Below are positions 14,672-21,567 of a stretch of DNA of 25,370 nt, in pieces. The stretch's first letter is position 1, and every line of letters starts with the position of its first letter. Under the pieces are notes generated by a model. The model saw nothing but the letters and a program-made list of their open reading frames with translations. It did not search any database and had not been told where the DNA came from. The DNA is from DATARH01 sp038228485 (GTDB lineage Bacteria > Pseudomonadota > Alphaproteobacteria > ATCC43930 > CGMCC-115725), in the NCBI GenBank assembly GCA_038228485.1, contig JBBRPG010000037.1:1-25370 (forward strand), read 5' to 3'. A program made the position numbers and the translations under genes.

Positions 14672-14871
14672 GACGCTTGCGAAGGCCGGCGGCGTGGCGG
14701 CGGCGCCTTTAAGTTGGGAGAGCTTCCGCCAAGGCGCGCCAATCTGCGGCCAGCCTCTCGTTCAATCAGCCCTTTGATGCCCTGATAGACGAGTTCCTCG
14801 ACGGTGTGAATGCCCGTGTATTCGCGGGCCGTCGCCAGCAACTCGTCTTCGATTTCGATCGTCGCCTTCAT
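14632..14871 (-). CDS. vapB: VapB-type antitoxin (orphan, no VapC)
   Basis: A 79-residue protein matching the short VapB antitoxin family (PF09957 type). It has a ribbon-helix-helix-like start (KATIEIEDELLATAREYTG), EELVYQGIKGLIEREAGRRLARLGG, and the basic Pro-Arg-rich tail SPNLKAPPPRRRP that normally blocks the toxin's active site. No VapC PIN-domain gene follows: downstream DNA is the convergent MaoC-like gene, which the antitoxin frame runs into for 40 nt. The last 15 or so residues (SQASHCSRHL...) are therefore probably read-through rather than native. The gene starts 5 nt after the amidohydrolase stop and is likely co-transcribed with it. Confidence 0.78.
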   Translation of the reverse strand: MKATIEIEDELLATAREYTGIHTVEELVYQGIKGLIEREAGRRLARLGGSSPNLKAPPPRRRPSQASHCSRHLTMRSGV

Positions 14872-14876
14872 TGGAT

Positions 14877-15923
14877 TCACCCCGCGAACCGCGGCATTAA
14901 CCGGGCTATATTGCCGCGGTCGATTGCCTGGCGTTCGGCTTGGGTGAGCGGAACCTCGGCGAGCAACCCGACATTCTCTTCCAGCGAGTAGTACGGATAG
15001 TCGCTGCCGAACACGACCTGCGACACCGGCACGAATTTGAGCAGCGCCGCCATCGTCGGGGCAAAGCTGGCGTTGGCGGTGTCGTAATGGAGCTTGGTCA
15101 GTTCCTGCATCACGCCTTGCGGCGCGATCTGCGCGAGGTCCTTGCGGTTGCGCGTCATGTTGACGATGCGCCCCGCCAAGGCCGGCACCGGACCGCCGGC
15201 ATGCGAGAATATCCAGCGGATATCGGGATATTTCGCCAGCGCGCCGCCGAGCAGCAGGCTTACCACCGCACGGCCGGTGTCGTAAGGCCATTCGAGCATC
15301 GAAGGCTGCGCGTCCGGCACCAGGCTGCCGCAGCAATTCGGCGTGTTCGGATGGAAATAGACGACCGCCTTGCGCCGGTTGAGTTCTTCCCAGACCGGGG
15401 CGAACAGCGGGTCGCCCGGCCATTTGTCGCCGTAGCTGGTCATCAGCCCGATGCCCTCGGCCTTGAGCGTGTCGAGCGCGTATTCGATCTCCTTCAGCGT
15501 CCCGTCGATATCGGGCAGCGGCATCGCCGCGAACAGGCCGAAGCGGCCGGGGCGGTCGCGGCCCATCTGCGCCGCGTAGTCGTTGCACAGCCGCGCGAGC
15601 TGGCGCGCCTGGGCGGCGTCCTTGAAATGCGGACCCCACGGCGAGATCGAGGCGATGCCGGTCGCCACCCCGGTCTTGTCCATGTGCTCGAGCACGCCGG
15701 CGACGCTCCAGCCGGTCATCAGCGGACTCGGCTTGTTGCCGACCACCTCGGCCATCTTGTCGACATAGCCGGGCGGGAAGAAATGGTGGTGGACATCGAC
15801 CCGCCGCGGCGCGGGGTCGAAGCTGTCGGCAGCGCGCGCCGTAGCCAGCGGCAGCGCCGCGGCGCCGAGACCGGCGAGCATCAGCCGCCGCGACACGCAA
15901 CCCGGCCCATGCCGATGGATCAT
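14877..15923 (-). CDS. Tat-exported amidohydrolase (amidohydrolase-2/ACMSD-like)
   Basis: A 348-residue TIM-barrel metallohydrolase with a twin-arginine signal (CVSRRLMLAGLGAAALPLATARA, 9-31), so it is predicted to be folded in the cytosol and exported to the periplasm. Metal and catalytic residues visible are the HxH of VDVHHHFFPP (His45, His47), His191 (YFHPNTP), His241 (FSHAGG) and Asp308 (FGSDYPY), the set seen in amidohydrolase-2 enzymes such as ACMSD and related decarboxylases/hydrolases. A strong AGGGAGGA site 8 nt upstream fixes the start at 15923, against a longer meaningless extension. It follows the frameshifted dipeptidase gene by 32 nt and is followed closely by vapB. A substrate cannot be named. 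Confidence 0.9.
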   Translation of the reverse strand: MIHRHGPGCVSRRLMLAGLGAAALPLATARAADSFDPAPRRVDVHHHFFPPGYVDKMAEVVGNKPSPLMTGWSVAGVLEHMDKTGVATGIASISPWGPHFKDAAQARQLARLCNDYAAQMGRDRPGRFGLFAAMPLPDIDGTLKEIEYALDTLKAEGIGLMTSYGDKWPGDPLFAPVWEELNRRKAVVYFHPNTPNCCGSLVPDAQPSMLEWPYDTGRAVVSLLLGGALAKYPDIRWIFSHAGGPVPALAGRIVNMTRNRKDLAQIAPQGVMQELTKLHYDTANASFAPTMAALLKFVPVSQVVFGSDYPYYSLEENVGLLAEVPLTQAERQAIDRGNIARLMPRFAG

Positions 15924-15955
15924 CTCGATATCCTCCCTGTCAAAGCGCCGCCGGT

Positions 15956-17016
15956 TCAGCCGACGGTCGCGGCAAACACGCGGGCGTAGTTGCCGCCGAG
16001 GATTTTGCCGGCATCCTCCGGCGAGAGGCCGCGCGCCAAGAGCGCTTGCGCGAGCAGGGGAAAAGCACGGTAGCTCGGCAGCACCGACGCGCCGGTGAGC
16101 CCGCGCATGTCGCTGCCCAGTCCGACATGGTCGACTCCGACGATCTCGGCAAGGTGCGCCATCCCAGCCGCCATCGCGTCGATATTGGGATAGATCGAGG
16201 CGGGCGGCCACACGCCGATGACACCGCCGGTTTGCGCGACGACGCGGGCATGGTCGGCGGAAATTTGGCGGCTATGCGGCCCGGCGCCGCGGTCAGCGAG
16301 GTATGCGACAGGATCAGCGGCCGGCTGGTCGCCGCGGCGGCGCGCTTGACCACCTCGTAAGTGGCGTGCGCCACATCGACGACGATCCCGAGCCGGTTGC
16401 ACGCGCGCACAACCTCGACCCCGAAATCGGTGAGGCCGTTATGCACCGGGTTTTCGGTCTGAATGTCGCCGAGTTCGTTGGGCCGGTAATGCACAAGCTG
16501 CAGGTGCCGCAGCCCGAATTGCCGCCGCGCTTCCTCGACGCGATCGATGCGGCCTTCGAGAAAATCGGCGCCCTCGGCGGCGACGACGACCGCCGGCCCG
16601 CCAGCCGCCGCGGCGCGCAGGTCGGCGGCGGAGCCGACGACTTTCGCGCCCTGCCCCTGTGCGAGCCGCAGCACTCGGGCGAACGACGCCCTGCTCCAGG
16701 CGTAAAGCTCACCGGGGTCGGGCTCGCGCACCGGATGGATGGTGCGGTCGGCGAAGACTTTGTGTGTCGGCGAATCGGAAACGATGGCCAGGCAAGCCAC
16801 CGCCAACCCGCCCGCCCGCATCGCATCGACGACCGGGTCGGCCGTCGTATCCTCGCGGATAAAGCCACCGCCGTGGCTGTGCATGTCGATGGTAAGCCGG
16901 CCGGTGACCAGCGCATTGGCGGCGTCGATCGCCTCGGCCGCGCGTGCGCTCATGATACCGGGGGCGGCCAAGGCGGCCCCGGCGGCAAGAAACCGCCGGC
17001 GGTCGAGCGCGGTCAC
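15956..17016 (-). pseudogene. Membrane dipeptidase (peptidase M19)-like, frameshifted
   Basis: The gene begins at a GTG (17016) after an AAAGGG site and encodes a Tat-type signal (LDRRRFLAAGAALAAPG). It continues as an M19 dipeptidase: zinc ligands in TIDMHSHGG (His46, His48), Glu in VVAAEGADF, VDVAHATYE and LSHTSL. Near 16280-16291 the frame breaks. After SHTSLTAA the family-like continuation (GPHSRQISADHARVVAQTGG, IGVWPP and VDHVGLGSDMRGL with the final Asp) is in another minus-strand frame ending at 15956. A single missing base, or two extra, in a GCGGCGCCGGGCC run explains it. It is either a real loss of function or a sequencing error in a GC-rich run. If intact it would be a periplasmic metallo-dipeptidase of about 350 residues, in one transcript with the amidohydrolase. 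Confidence 0.85.
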
Positions 17017-17031
17017 GGCATGCCCTTTCGC

Positions 17032-17442
17032 CTAGACAAGGCCCATCACGCTGGGCTTGCCCTGTTCGTTGACGTTGAACGCCGCTTCCCACACCGCGAC
17101 CTTGCCGTCGCGCATGGTCCAGATTTCGACCCCGCGCCCCTGCATCTTGGCGCTGGTCACGCGGTCTTCCCACCAGCCTTCCCAATAATTGGCGATCTTG
17201 TCGCCCATCAAGGCGCGGAACTCCTTGACCAGACGGTAGCCCTTCTGCCGCTCCATCCGGCTGTGGAACAGCTTTTCCAGCGCCGCCTTACCGTTGAGCA
17301 CGGGCAGGTCGCCGAACTTGACGACGCAATCGTCGGTGAAGCCGGCGAGCAGCGCCTCGATATTCCACGGCATGAACAGGGATTCGACATGGGCGACGAA
17401 GGCACGCGCCTCCTCGACCGTGCGCGGGTTGTGGCCGGCCAT
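17032..17442 (-). CDS. SnoaL-like (NTF2 fold) protein
   Basis: A 136-residue NTF2-like protein: helices in RTVEEARAFVAHVESLFMPWNIEALLAGFTDDCVVKF, then LPVLNGKAALEKLFHSRMER, YRLVKEFRALMGDKIANYWEGWWEDR and GRGVEIWTMRDGKVAVWEAAFN. This matches the SnoaL-like ketosteroid-isomerase-type fold with a Trp-rich pocket. The start at 17442 is backed by GGGGAGGACACCG before the ATG; the longer frame to 17697 crosses an intergenic repeat and is rejected. It lies 15 nt upstream of the dipeptidase GTG on the same strand, so the SnoaL, dipeptidase, amidohydrolase and vapB genes look like one operon. Function unknown. Confidence 0.83.
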   Translation of the reverse strand: MAGHNPRTVEEARAFVAHVESLFMPWNIEALLAGFTDDCVVKFGDLPVLNGKAALEKLFHSRMERQKGYRLVKEFRALMGDKIANYWEGWWEDRVTSAKMQGRGVEIWTMRDGKVAVWEAAFNVNEQGKPSVMGLV

Positions 17443-17464
17443 CGGTGTCCTCCCCGAAAAAATT

Positions 17465-17619
17465 CGACGCAAAGATCGCAGAAGGTGCGCAAAGGACGCG
17501 GAGGCATCTTTTGACGCAAAGCGCCGCCGATCACCGGATCGATGGTGATTTTGTTGCGGCTTCGCCGCTTTACCTGCGGCTTCGCGTCCTCCGCGTCTCC
17601 TTTGCGTCCTCTGCGTCGA
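17465..17619. repeat. Intergenic inverted array of GACGCAAAG/GACGCAGAG units
   Basis: Left arm 17465-17519 has several copies of a loose 9-10 nt unit (GACGCAAAG, GTGCGCAAAG, GACGCGGAGG). The right arm about 17575-17619 carries the same units in reverse orientation (CTTCGCGTCC, CTTTGCGTCC, CTCTGCGTC). The arms could fold into a long imperfect hairpin between two minus-strand genes and may end the dehydrogenase transcript. Confidence 0.75.
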
Positions 17620-17630
17620 TGTTTTCTTAT

Positions 17631-18611
17631 CTATATCGCGTCGCGCAGCTCCGGGACGATCCAGAACGCCCGCTGGCCGCGGGCGACGCGCTCGCAATTG
17701 TCGAAGGCGTTGCGCCAGCGCTTGGGGTGGTTGTCCCAGGTCGGGCCGGCGGAATGCGGGCTGAAGATCGCGTTCTTGAGCGTGAACAGTTCGTGATCGG
17801 GCTTGGGCGGCTCCTCGACCATCACGTCGATCCCGGCGGCCATGATCACGTCGTTGTTGAGCGCGTGATAAAGCGCTACCTCGTCGACCACCGGCCCGCG
17901 GCAGGTATTGATCAGGATCGCGGTCTTTTTCATCATCGACAGCTCGCGCCCGCCGATCAGCTTATGCGTCGACTTGTCGAGCGGCACGTGCAGCGAGACG
18001 TAGTCCGAGGTCTTCAGCAGCTCGGGGAACAGCGCGAAGCGGACGCCGAGCGCGTCTTCCTGGTCGGTCGTCATGCGATTGACGTCGTAATACTGGACGC
18101 GCATGTCGAACGCCTTGGCGCGGCGGGCGACCTTTTTGCCGATATTGCCGAGGCCGACGATGCCGAGGGTCTTGTCCTCGAGTTCGTAGAGCTTGGTCGC
18201 GTTAAAATCGTTGCCGCGCCAGCGCCCGGAAACGACCCCGTCATGCACCGAGATCAAATTGCGCGACACCGCCAGCATCAGCATCACCGCGTGCTCGGCG
18301 ACCGCGGTCGCATTGGCGCCGCCATTGTTGCAGATCGGCACCCCGGCGGCGCGGGCGGCGTCGAGGTCGTAGGTGTTGTAGCCGGCGCTCAGGGTCTGGA
18401 CCAATTTCAGCTTGGGCGCCTGGGCGTAGAATTCCGGGCCGTGCTTGAACTGGCCGGCGCCGATGTAGAACTCGGCATCCTTGAGCAAATTCCAGAATTC
18501 AGGCGTCCCATGCGGCGCGGTGACCAATTCGTATTCGGACGGCAGCAGATCGGCGGCGATCTGCATGGTCTCGTCGCCGTGACCGGCGGGGGTGAGAATG
18601 CGGTGGGGCAT
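17631..18611 (-). CDS. D-2-hydroxyacid dehydrogenase (NAD-dependent)
   Basis: A 326-residue member of the D-isomer-specific 2-hydroxyacid dehydrogenase family, which interconverts 2-oxo acids and D-2-hydroxyacids in the cytosol. The NAD-binding fold shows GLGNIG (153-158) and Asp176 after the second strand (VQYYDVNR), indicating NAD rather than NADP. The catalytic triad is intact: Arg238 (NTCRGPVVDE), Glu267 (DVMVEEP) and His286 (SPHSAGPTWD). The start at 18611 is supported by GAGGAG 8 nt upstream, against an upstream-extended frame. It is divergent from the L-2-hydroxyacid oxidase gene across 160 nt, so they may share control. The exact acid (glycerate, lactate, a branched 2-oxo acid) cannot be read from the sequence. 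Confidence 0.93.
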   Translation of the reverse strand: MPHRILTPAGHGDETMQIAADLLPSEYELVTAPHGTPEFWNLLKDAEFYIGAGQFKHGPEFYAQAPKLKLVQTLSAGYNTYDLDAARAAGVPICNNGGANATAVAEHAVMLMLAVSRNLISVHDGVVSGRWRGNDFNATKLYELEDKTLGIVGLGNIGKKVARRAKAFDMRVQYYDVNRMTTDQEDALGVRFALFPELLKTSDYVSLHVPLDKSTHKLIGGRELSMMKKTAILINTCRGPVVDEVALYHALNNDVIMAAGIDVMVEEPPKPDHELFTLKNAIFSPHSAGPTWDNHPKRWRNAFDNCERVARGQRAFWIVPELRDAI

Positions 18612-18771
18612 AGGCGTCTCCTCTCGGGGGTCGTTTGTTCGGTGCGCCATCGTAGCGACTGCGCGCCACGCGGCCCAAGCGCAAAGTATCGCGCAGCGCC
18701 GGTTGCCGGTGCATGGCTCGTCTATTAGGGTTCCTCCGCTTTTCCCGATCGCTTTTTGACAAGGTTCACCG

Positions 18772-19869
18772 ATGGCCGACGAACTCCTCGAATACCGTTT
18801 TATGAACCTGCACGAATTCGTCACGCAGGCGCGCACCAACCTCAGCCGCAACAATTGGGACTATCTGATCGGCGCCTCGGAGACCGAGACGACGATCGCG
18901 CGCAATCGCGCCGCGCTCGACGCGATCGGCTTCCGCCCGCGGGTGCTGCGCGACGTGTCGGATGTCGACTGCAGCCGGGAGCTGTTCGGCAAGAAATTGC
19001 GCCTTCCGGTGCTGTGTGCGCCGGTGGGATCGCTGGAGAATTTCGAGCCGGGCGGCGGCGCCACCGTCGCCAAGGCGACCAGCGAATTCGGCAACGGCAT
19101 CATCCTCTCCTCGGTGTCGCATCCGGGGCTGGAAAAGACCGCCGAGGCCGCCGGCGACGGGTTCCGCATCTTTCAGCTCTATGTCCGCGGCGACGCAGAC
19201 TGGGTTGACGACCATGTCCGCCGCGCGATGGACCACGGCTACAACGCCTTCGCGCTGACCGTCGACACCGACAGCTATTCGCGGCGCGAGCGCGACATCG
19301 CCAAGCGTCACGAGCGCCGGCGCGTGCGGGTCGGTGACGCCCGCATCTACCAGGCGCGCTTCGACTGGAAGGATATCGACCGGATCAAGCGCCTGTCGAA
19401 GATCCCGGTGATCCTCAAGGGCATCGCCACCCATGAGGACGCGACGATCGCGGTCGAGCACGGGGTCGATTGCGTCTATGTGTCGAACCATGGCGGGCGC
19501 CAGCTCGACCAGGGCATCGGCTCGATCGAGGTGCTGCCGGAGGTGGTCGAGGCGGTGAAGGGCCGCGCCAAGATCATCGTCGACGGCAGCATCACCCGCG
19601 GCACCGACGTGGTGAAGGCGATCATCCTCGGCGCCGACGCGGTCGCGTGCGGCCGGCTTTATGTTTACGGCCTCGCGGCGGCGGGCGCGGAAGGGGTGGT
19701 GCGGCTGTTCGAGATCCTCGAGGATGAGGTGCGCATCTGCCTGTCGCTCTTGGGGGTCACCAGCTACGCCCAGCTCGACAAATCGTACATCCGTCCCGCG
19801 CCGCTGGTCGTGCCCTCGCACGTCCACAGCCCGTTCCCGCACCTCAACCTGCCGAAAGAGCATTATTAG
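18772..19869 (+). CDS. FMN-dependent L-2-hydroxyacid oxidase/dehydrogenase (LldD/glycolate oxidase family)
   Basis: A 365-residue TIM-barrel flavoenzyme oxidising L-2-hydroxyacids to 2-oxo acids. The active-site set known from glycolate oxidase is complete: Tyr31 (NNWDYLIG), Tyr137 (FQLYVRG), Asp165 (LTVDTD), Lys216 (VILKGIAT), and His240 and Arg243 in the signature VSNHGGRQLD. The FMN phosphate site is DGSITRGTDVVKA with CGRLYVYG. There is no membrane-binding loop of obvious hydrophobic type, so a soluble enzyme is likelier. The ATG at 18772 gives the complete N-terminus; Met11 is an alternative start and the ribosome-binding site is weak. It is divergent from the D-2-hydroxyacid dehydrogenase. 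Confidence 0.93.
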   Translation: MADELLEYRFMNLHEFVTQARTNLSRNNWDYLIGASETETTIARNRAALDAIGFRPRVLRDVSDVDCSRELFGKKLRLPVLCAPVGSLENFEPGGGATVAKATSEFGNGIILSSVSHPGLEKTAEAAGDGFRIFQLYVRGDADWVDDHVRRAMDHGYNAFALTVDTDSYSRRERDIAKRHERRRVRVGDARIYQARFDWKDIDRIKRLSKIPVILKGIATHEDATIAVEHGVDCVYVSNHGGRQLDQGIGSIEVLPEVVEAVKGRAKIIVDGSITRGTDVVKAIILGADAVACGRLYVYGLAAAGAEGVVRLFEILEDEVRICLSLLGVTSYAQLDKSYIRPAPLVVPSHVHSPFPHLNLPKEHY

Positions 19870-19885
19870 AGGGCCGGCACGGCTA

Positions 19886-20152
19886 CCCTCACCCGTCTCC
19901 GGGCTGCGCCCGGAGCCACCCTCTCCCGCAAGCAAGCGGGAGAGGGGCTTTAACGCCGGCGCGATTAACTCTTCTCCCGCTTGCGGGGGCTCTCCAGAAA
20001 ACGGAAGCTCGGCCAAAGTTTACGGTTCAGCGCGGCGTCCGGCCCAACGGCTCCTCCCCCGGTGCGGGGGGAGGAACCGGCTGAATTTGACCTCCGGCCG
20101 CTTGCGGGAGAGGGAGGGGCCCGTCGCGCAGCGATGGGAGGGTGAGGGATTA
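19886..20152. repeat. Mosaic intergenic inverted repeat, family B, with hairpins
   Basis: It begins with a 44-nt block (19886-19929) repeated exactly at 25327-25370, containing the palindrome CTCCGGGCTGCGCCCGGAG. It ends with the reverse complement type of the same family (CGCTTGCGGGAGAGGG... GGGTGAGGG, about 20098-20148). Between them are further stem-loops such as CCTCCCCCGGTGCGGGGGGAGG near 20054-20075. It fills the gap between convergent genes and probably also acts as a bidirectional terminator. Confidence 0.82.
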
Positions 20153-20157
20153 GAGGC

Positions 20158-20508
20158 TCAGACGCCGAGCAGCTCGACGTCGAAGATCAGGATCGCGTTG
20201 GGCGGGATGACGCCGCCGGCGCCGCGCGCGCCGTAGCCGAGCTCGGACGGGATGATCAGGGTGCGCTTGCCGCCCACCTTCATCCCGGCGACTCCTTGAT
20301 CCCAGCCCTGGATGACCTGGCCGGCGCCGAGCTTGAACCCGAACGGCTGGCCGCGATCGACCGAGCTGTCGAATTTCTTGCCCTTTTGCCCGCCCGCTTC
20401 CTGCAGCCAGCCGGTGTAATGCACCGACACGGACTTGCCGGAAACCGCCTCGGCGCCGGTGCCGATTTCGCTATCGGTGTAGATGAGGCCGCTGGGAAGG
20501 GTGGGCAT
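20158..20508 (-). CDS. FKBP-type peptidyl-prolyl cis-trans isomerase
   Basis: A 116-residue, single-domain FKBP without a signal peptide, so cytosolic. The drug/proline pocket residues known from human FKBP12 are all present: Tyr31 (VHYTGWL), Asp47 (KFDSS), Val65-Ile66 (GQVIQGWD), Trp69, Tyr92 (LGYGARG) and Phe109 (LIFDVELL). It should accelerate prolyl isomerisation during protein folding. The start at 20508 follows a GAGGAG site; the longer frame to 20601 has no support. It is divergent from the DUF364 gene and convergent with the hydroxyacid oxidase, so it is its own transcription unit. Confidence 0.95.
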   Translation of the reverse strand: MPTLPSGLIYTDSEIGTGAEAVSGKSVSVHYTGWLQEAGGQKGKKFDSSVDRGQPFGFKLGAGQVIQGWDQGVAGMKVGGKRTLIIPSELGYGARGAGGVIPPNAILIFDVELLGV

Positions 20509-20594
20509 GGATCGGAACTCCTCAAAATCGGATGGGGCGGTGCTATGCTGCAAACACCGCGAACAGCAAACGGGACCATGTCGTGCATAGCCCC

Positions 20595-21451
20595 ATGCCA
20601 AACGGCATCCTCGCCGAGACGATAGCCGCCGTCACCGACATTCTCGGCAACGACCTCGACCACATTGTGATCGAGCGGGCGACGATCGGGCTGTTCTTTA
20701 CCGGGGTGAAGCTGGACACCGGCCATGCCGGCGCCTGCGCGACGCCGATCAAGACCATCCCCGAGGCGGTGTGCTGCCCCTCCTCGGCGATGGCGATGCC
20801 GTTCCCCGGCAAGCTCAAGGGCCGGCCGGGGCGCGACGTGATGCAGGAGGCGTTCTCCAGCCACGGCATCCGCCGCGGCGTCGGCATTGCCGCGGTCAAC
20901 GCGCTCGCCGAATTGTGCTGGGAGCGCCGGCCGCACCCGCTGGTCGAGCTCAGGCACGGCGTCGATGCGTTCGCCGCCAATGTTTTTGCGCCGGATGACC
21001 AGACTATCGTGGTCGGCGCGTTTGTGCCGTTCCTCAAGGAGCTGAAGCGGCGCGGGCAGCCGTTCCTGGTGCTGGAAAAAGACCCCGACACCCTGAAGGC
21101 CGAGGAGATGCCGTTCTACCGCCCGGCCGAGACCGCGCGCGAAGTGGTGCCGCAGGCCGATGTGCTGCTGATCACCGGCACCACACTGCTCTCAACGACA
21201 CGCTCGAGAAGCTGCTGTCCTGGGCGCGGCCGGAGGCGCGGGTCACCGTGGTCGGGCCGACGGTCGGGGCGTTGCCGGACGCGTTCCTCAAGCGCGGCGC
21301 CGACATCCTCGGCGGGGTGAAGATCACCGATCCCGACGGGTTTCTCGACCTGCTTGCCGAAGGCGGCTCGGGCTATCATTTCTTCGGCCGGGTGGCCGAG
21401 AAAATGGTGCTGGTGCGGCGCGCGGCAGGAGCGGCGGTGCAGGCGGCCTAA
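20595..21451 (+). pseudogene. DUF364 (putative heavy-metal chelation) protein, frameshifted
   Basis: The first frame encodes a DUF364-type protein (MPNGILAETIAAVTDILG, IGLFFTGVKLDTGHAGACATP, MPFPGKLKGRPG, GVGIAAVNALAELC, VVGAFVPFLKEL) up to VLLITGTTLL. It then becomes Arg-rich noise. The family-like continuation (NDTLEKLLSWARPEARVTVVG, then PDAFLKRGADILGGVKITDPD and GGSGYHFFGRVAEKMVL) is in a shifted frame ending at 21451. Removing two bases (TC) from CTGCTCTCAACGAC at about 21189-21194 restores one frame of about 285 residues. This is a TC duplication in life or a sequencing error. GTG 20583 is an alternative start. DUF364 proteins are inferred to bind metals; the function is not established. 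Confidence 0.82.
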
Positions 21452-21461
21452 ACAGATGCGC

Positions 21462-21547
21462 CGTTATTGCGAGGAGCGCAGCGACGAAGCAATCTCCCGC
21501 TCGGTTAGGTAGGGCGATCGAGATTGCTTCGCTTCGCTCGCAATGAC
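21462..21547. repeat. Intergenic inverted repeat, family A, second copy
   Basis: Outer arms CGTTATTGCGAG (21462-21473) and CTCGCAATGAC (21537-21547) match the family at 8856-8937. Inner complementary stretches GCGACGAAGCAATCTC and GAGATTGCTTCGC form a long stem. It separates the DUF364 relic from the NHL gene. Confidence 0.85.
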
Positions 21548-21567
21548 ATTCGGTTAGGGAGGAGACG

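Noticed and set aside
14940..15989. 349-residue plus-strand open frame
   Set aside because: Antisense to the Tat amidohydrolase, which has full motifs and a strong ribosome-binding site.
16303..17514. 403-residue plus-strand open frame
   Set aside because: Antisense to the dipeptidase and SnoaL-like genes; low-complexity Arg/His/Ala content.
17445..18728. 427-residue plus-strand open frame
   Set aside because: Antisense to the D-2-hydroxyacid dehydrogenase, which has the complete catalytic triad.
18766..20016. 416-residue minus-strand open frame
   Set aside because: Antisense to the FMN hydroxyacid oxidase with its full active site, and it runs into a repeat.
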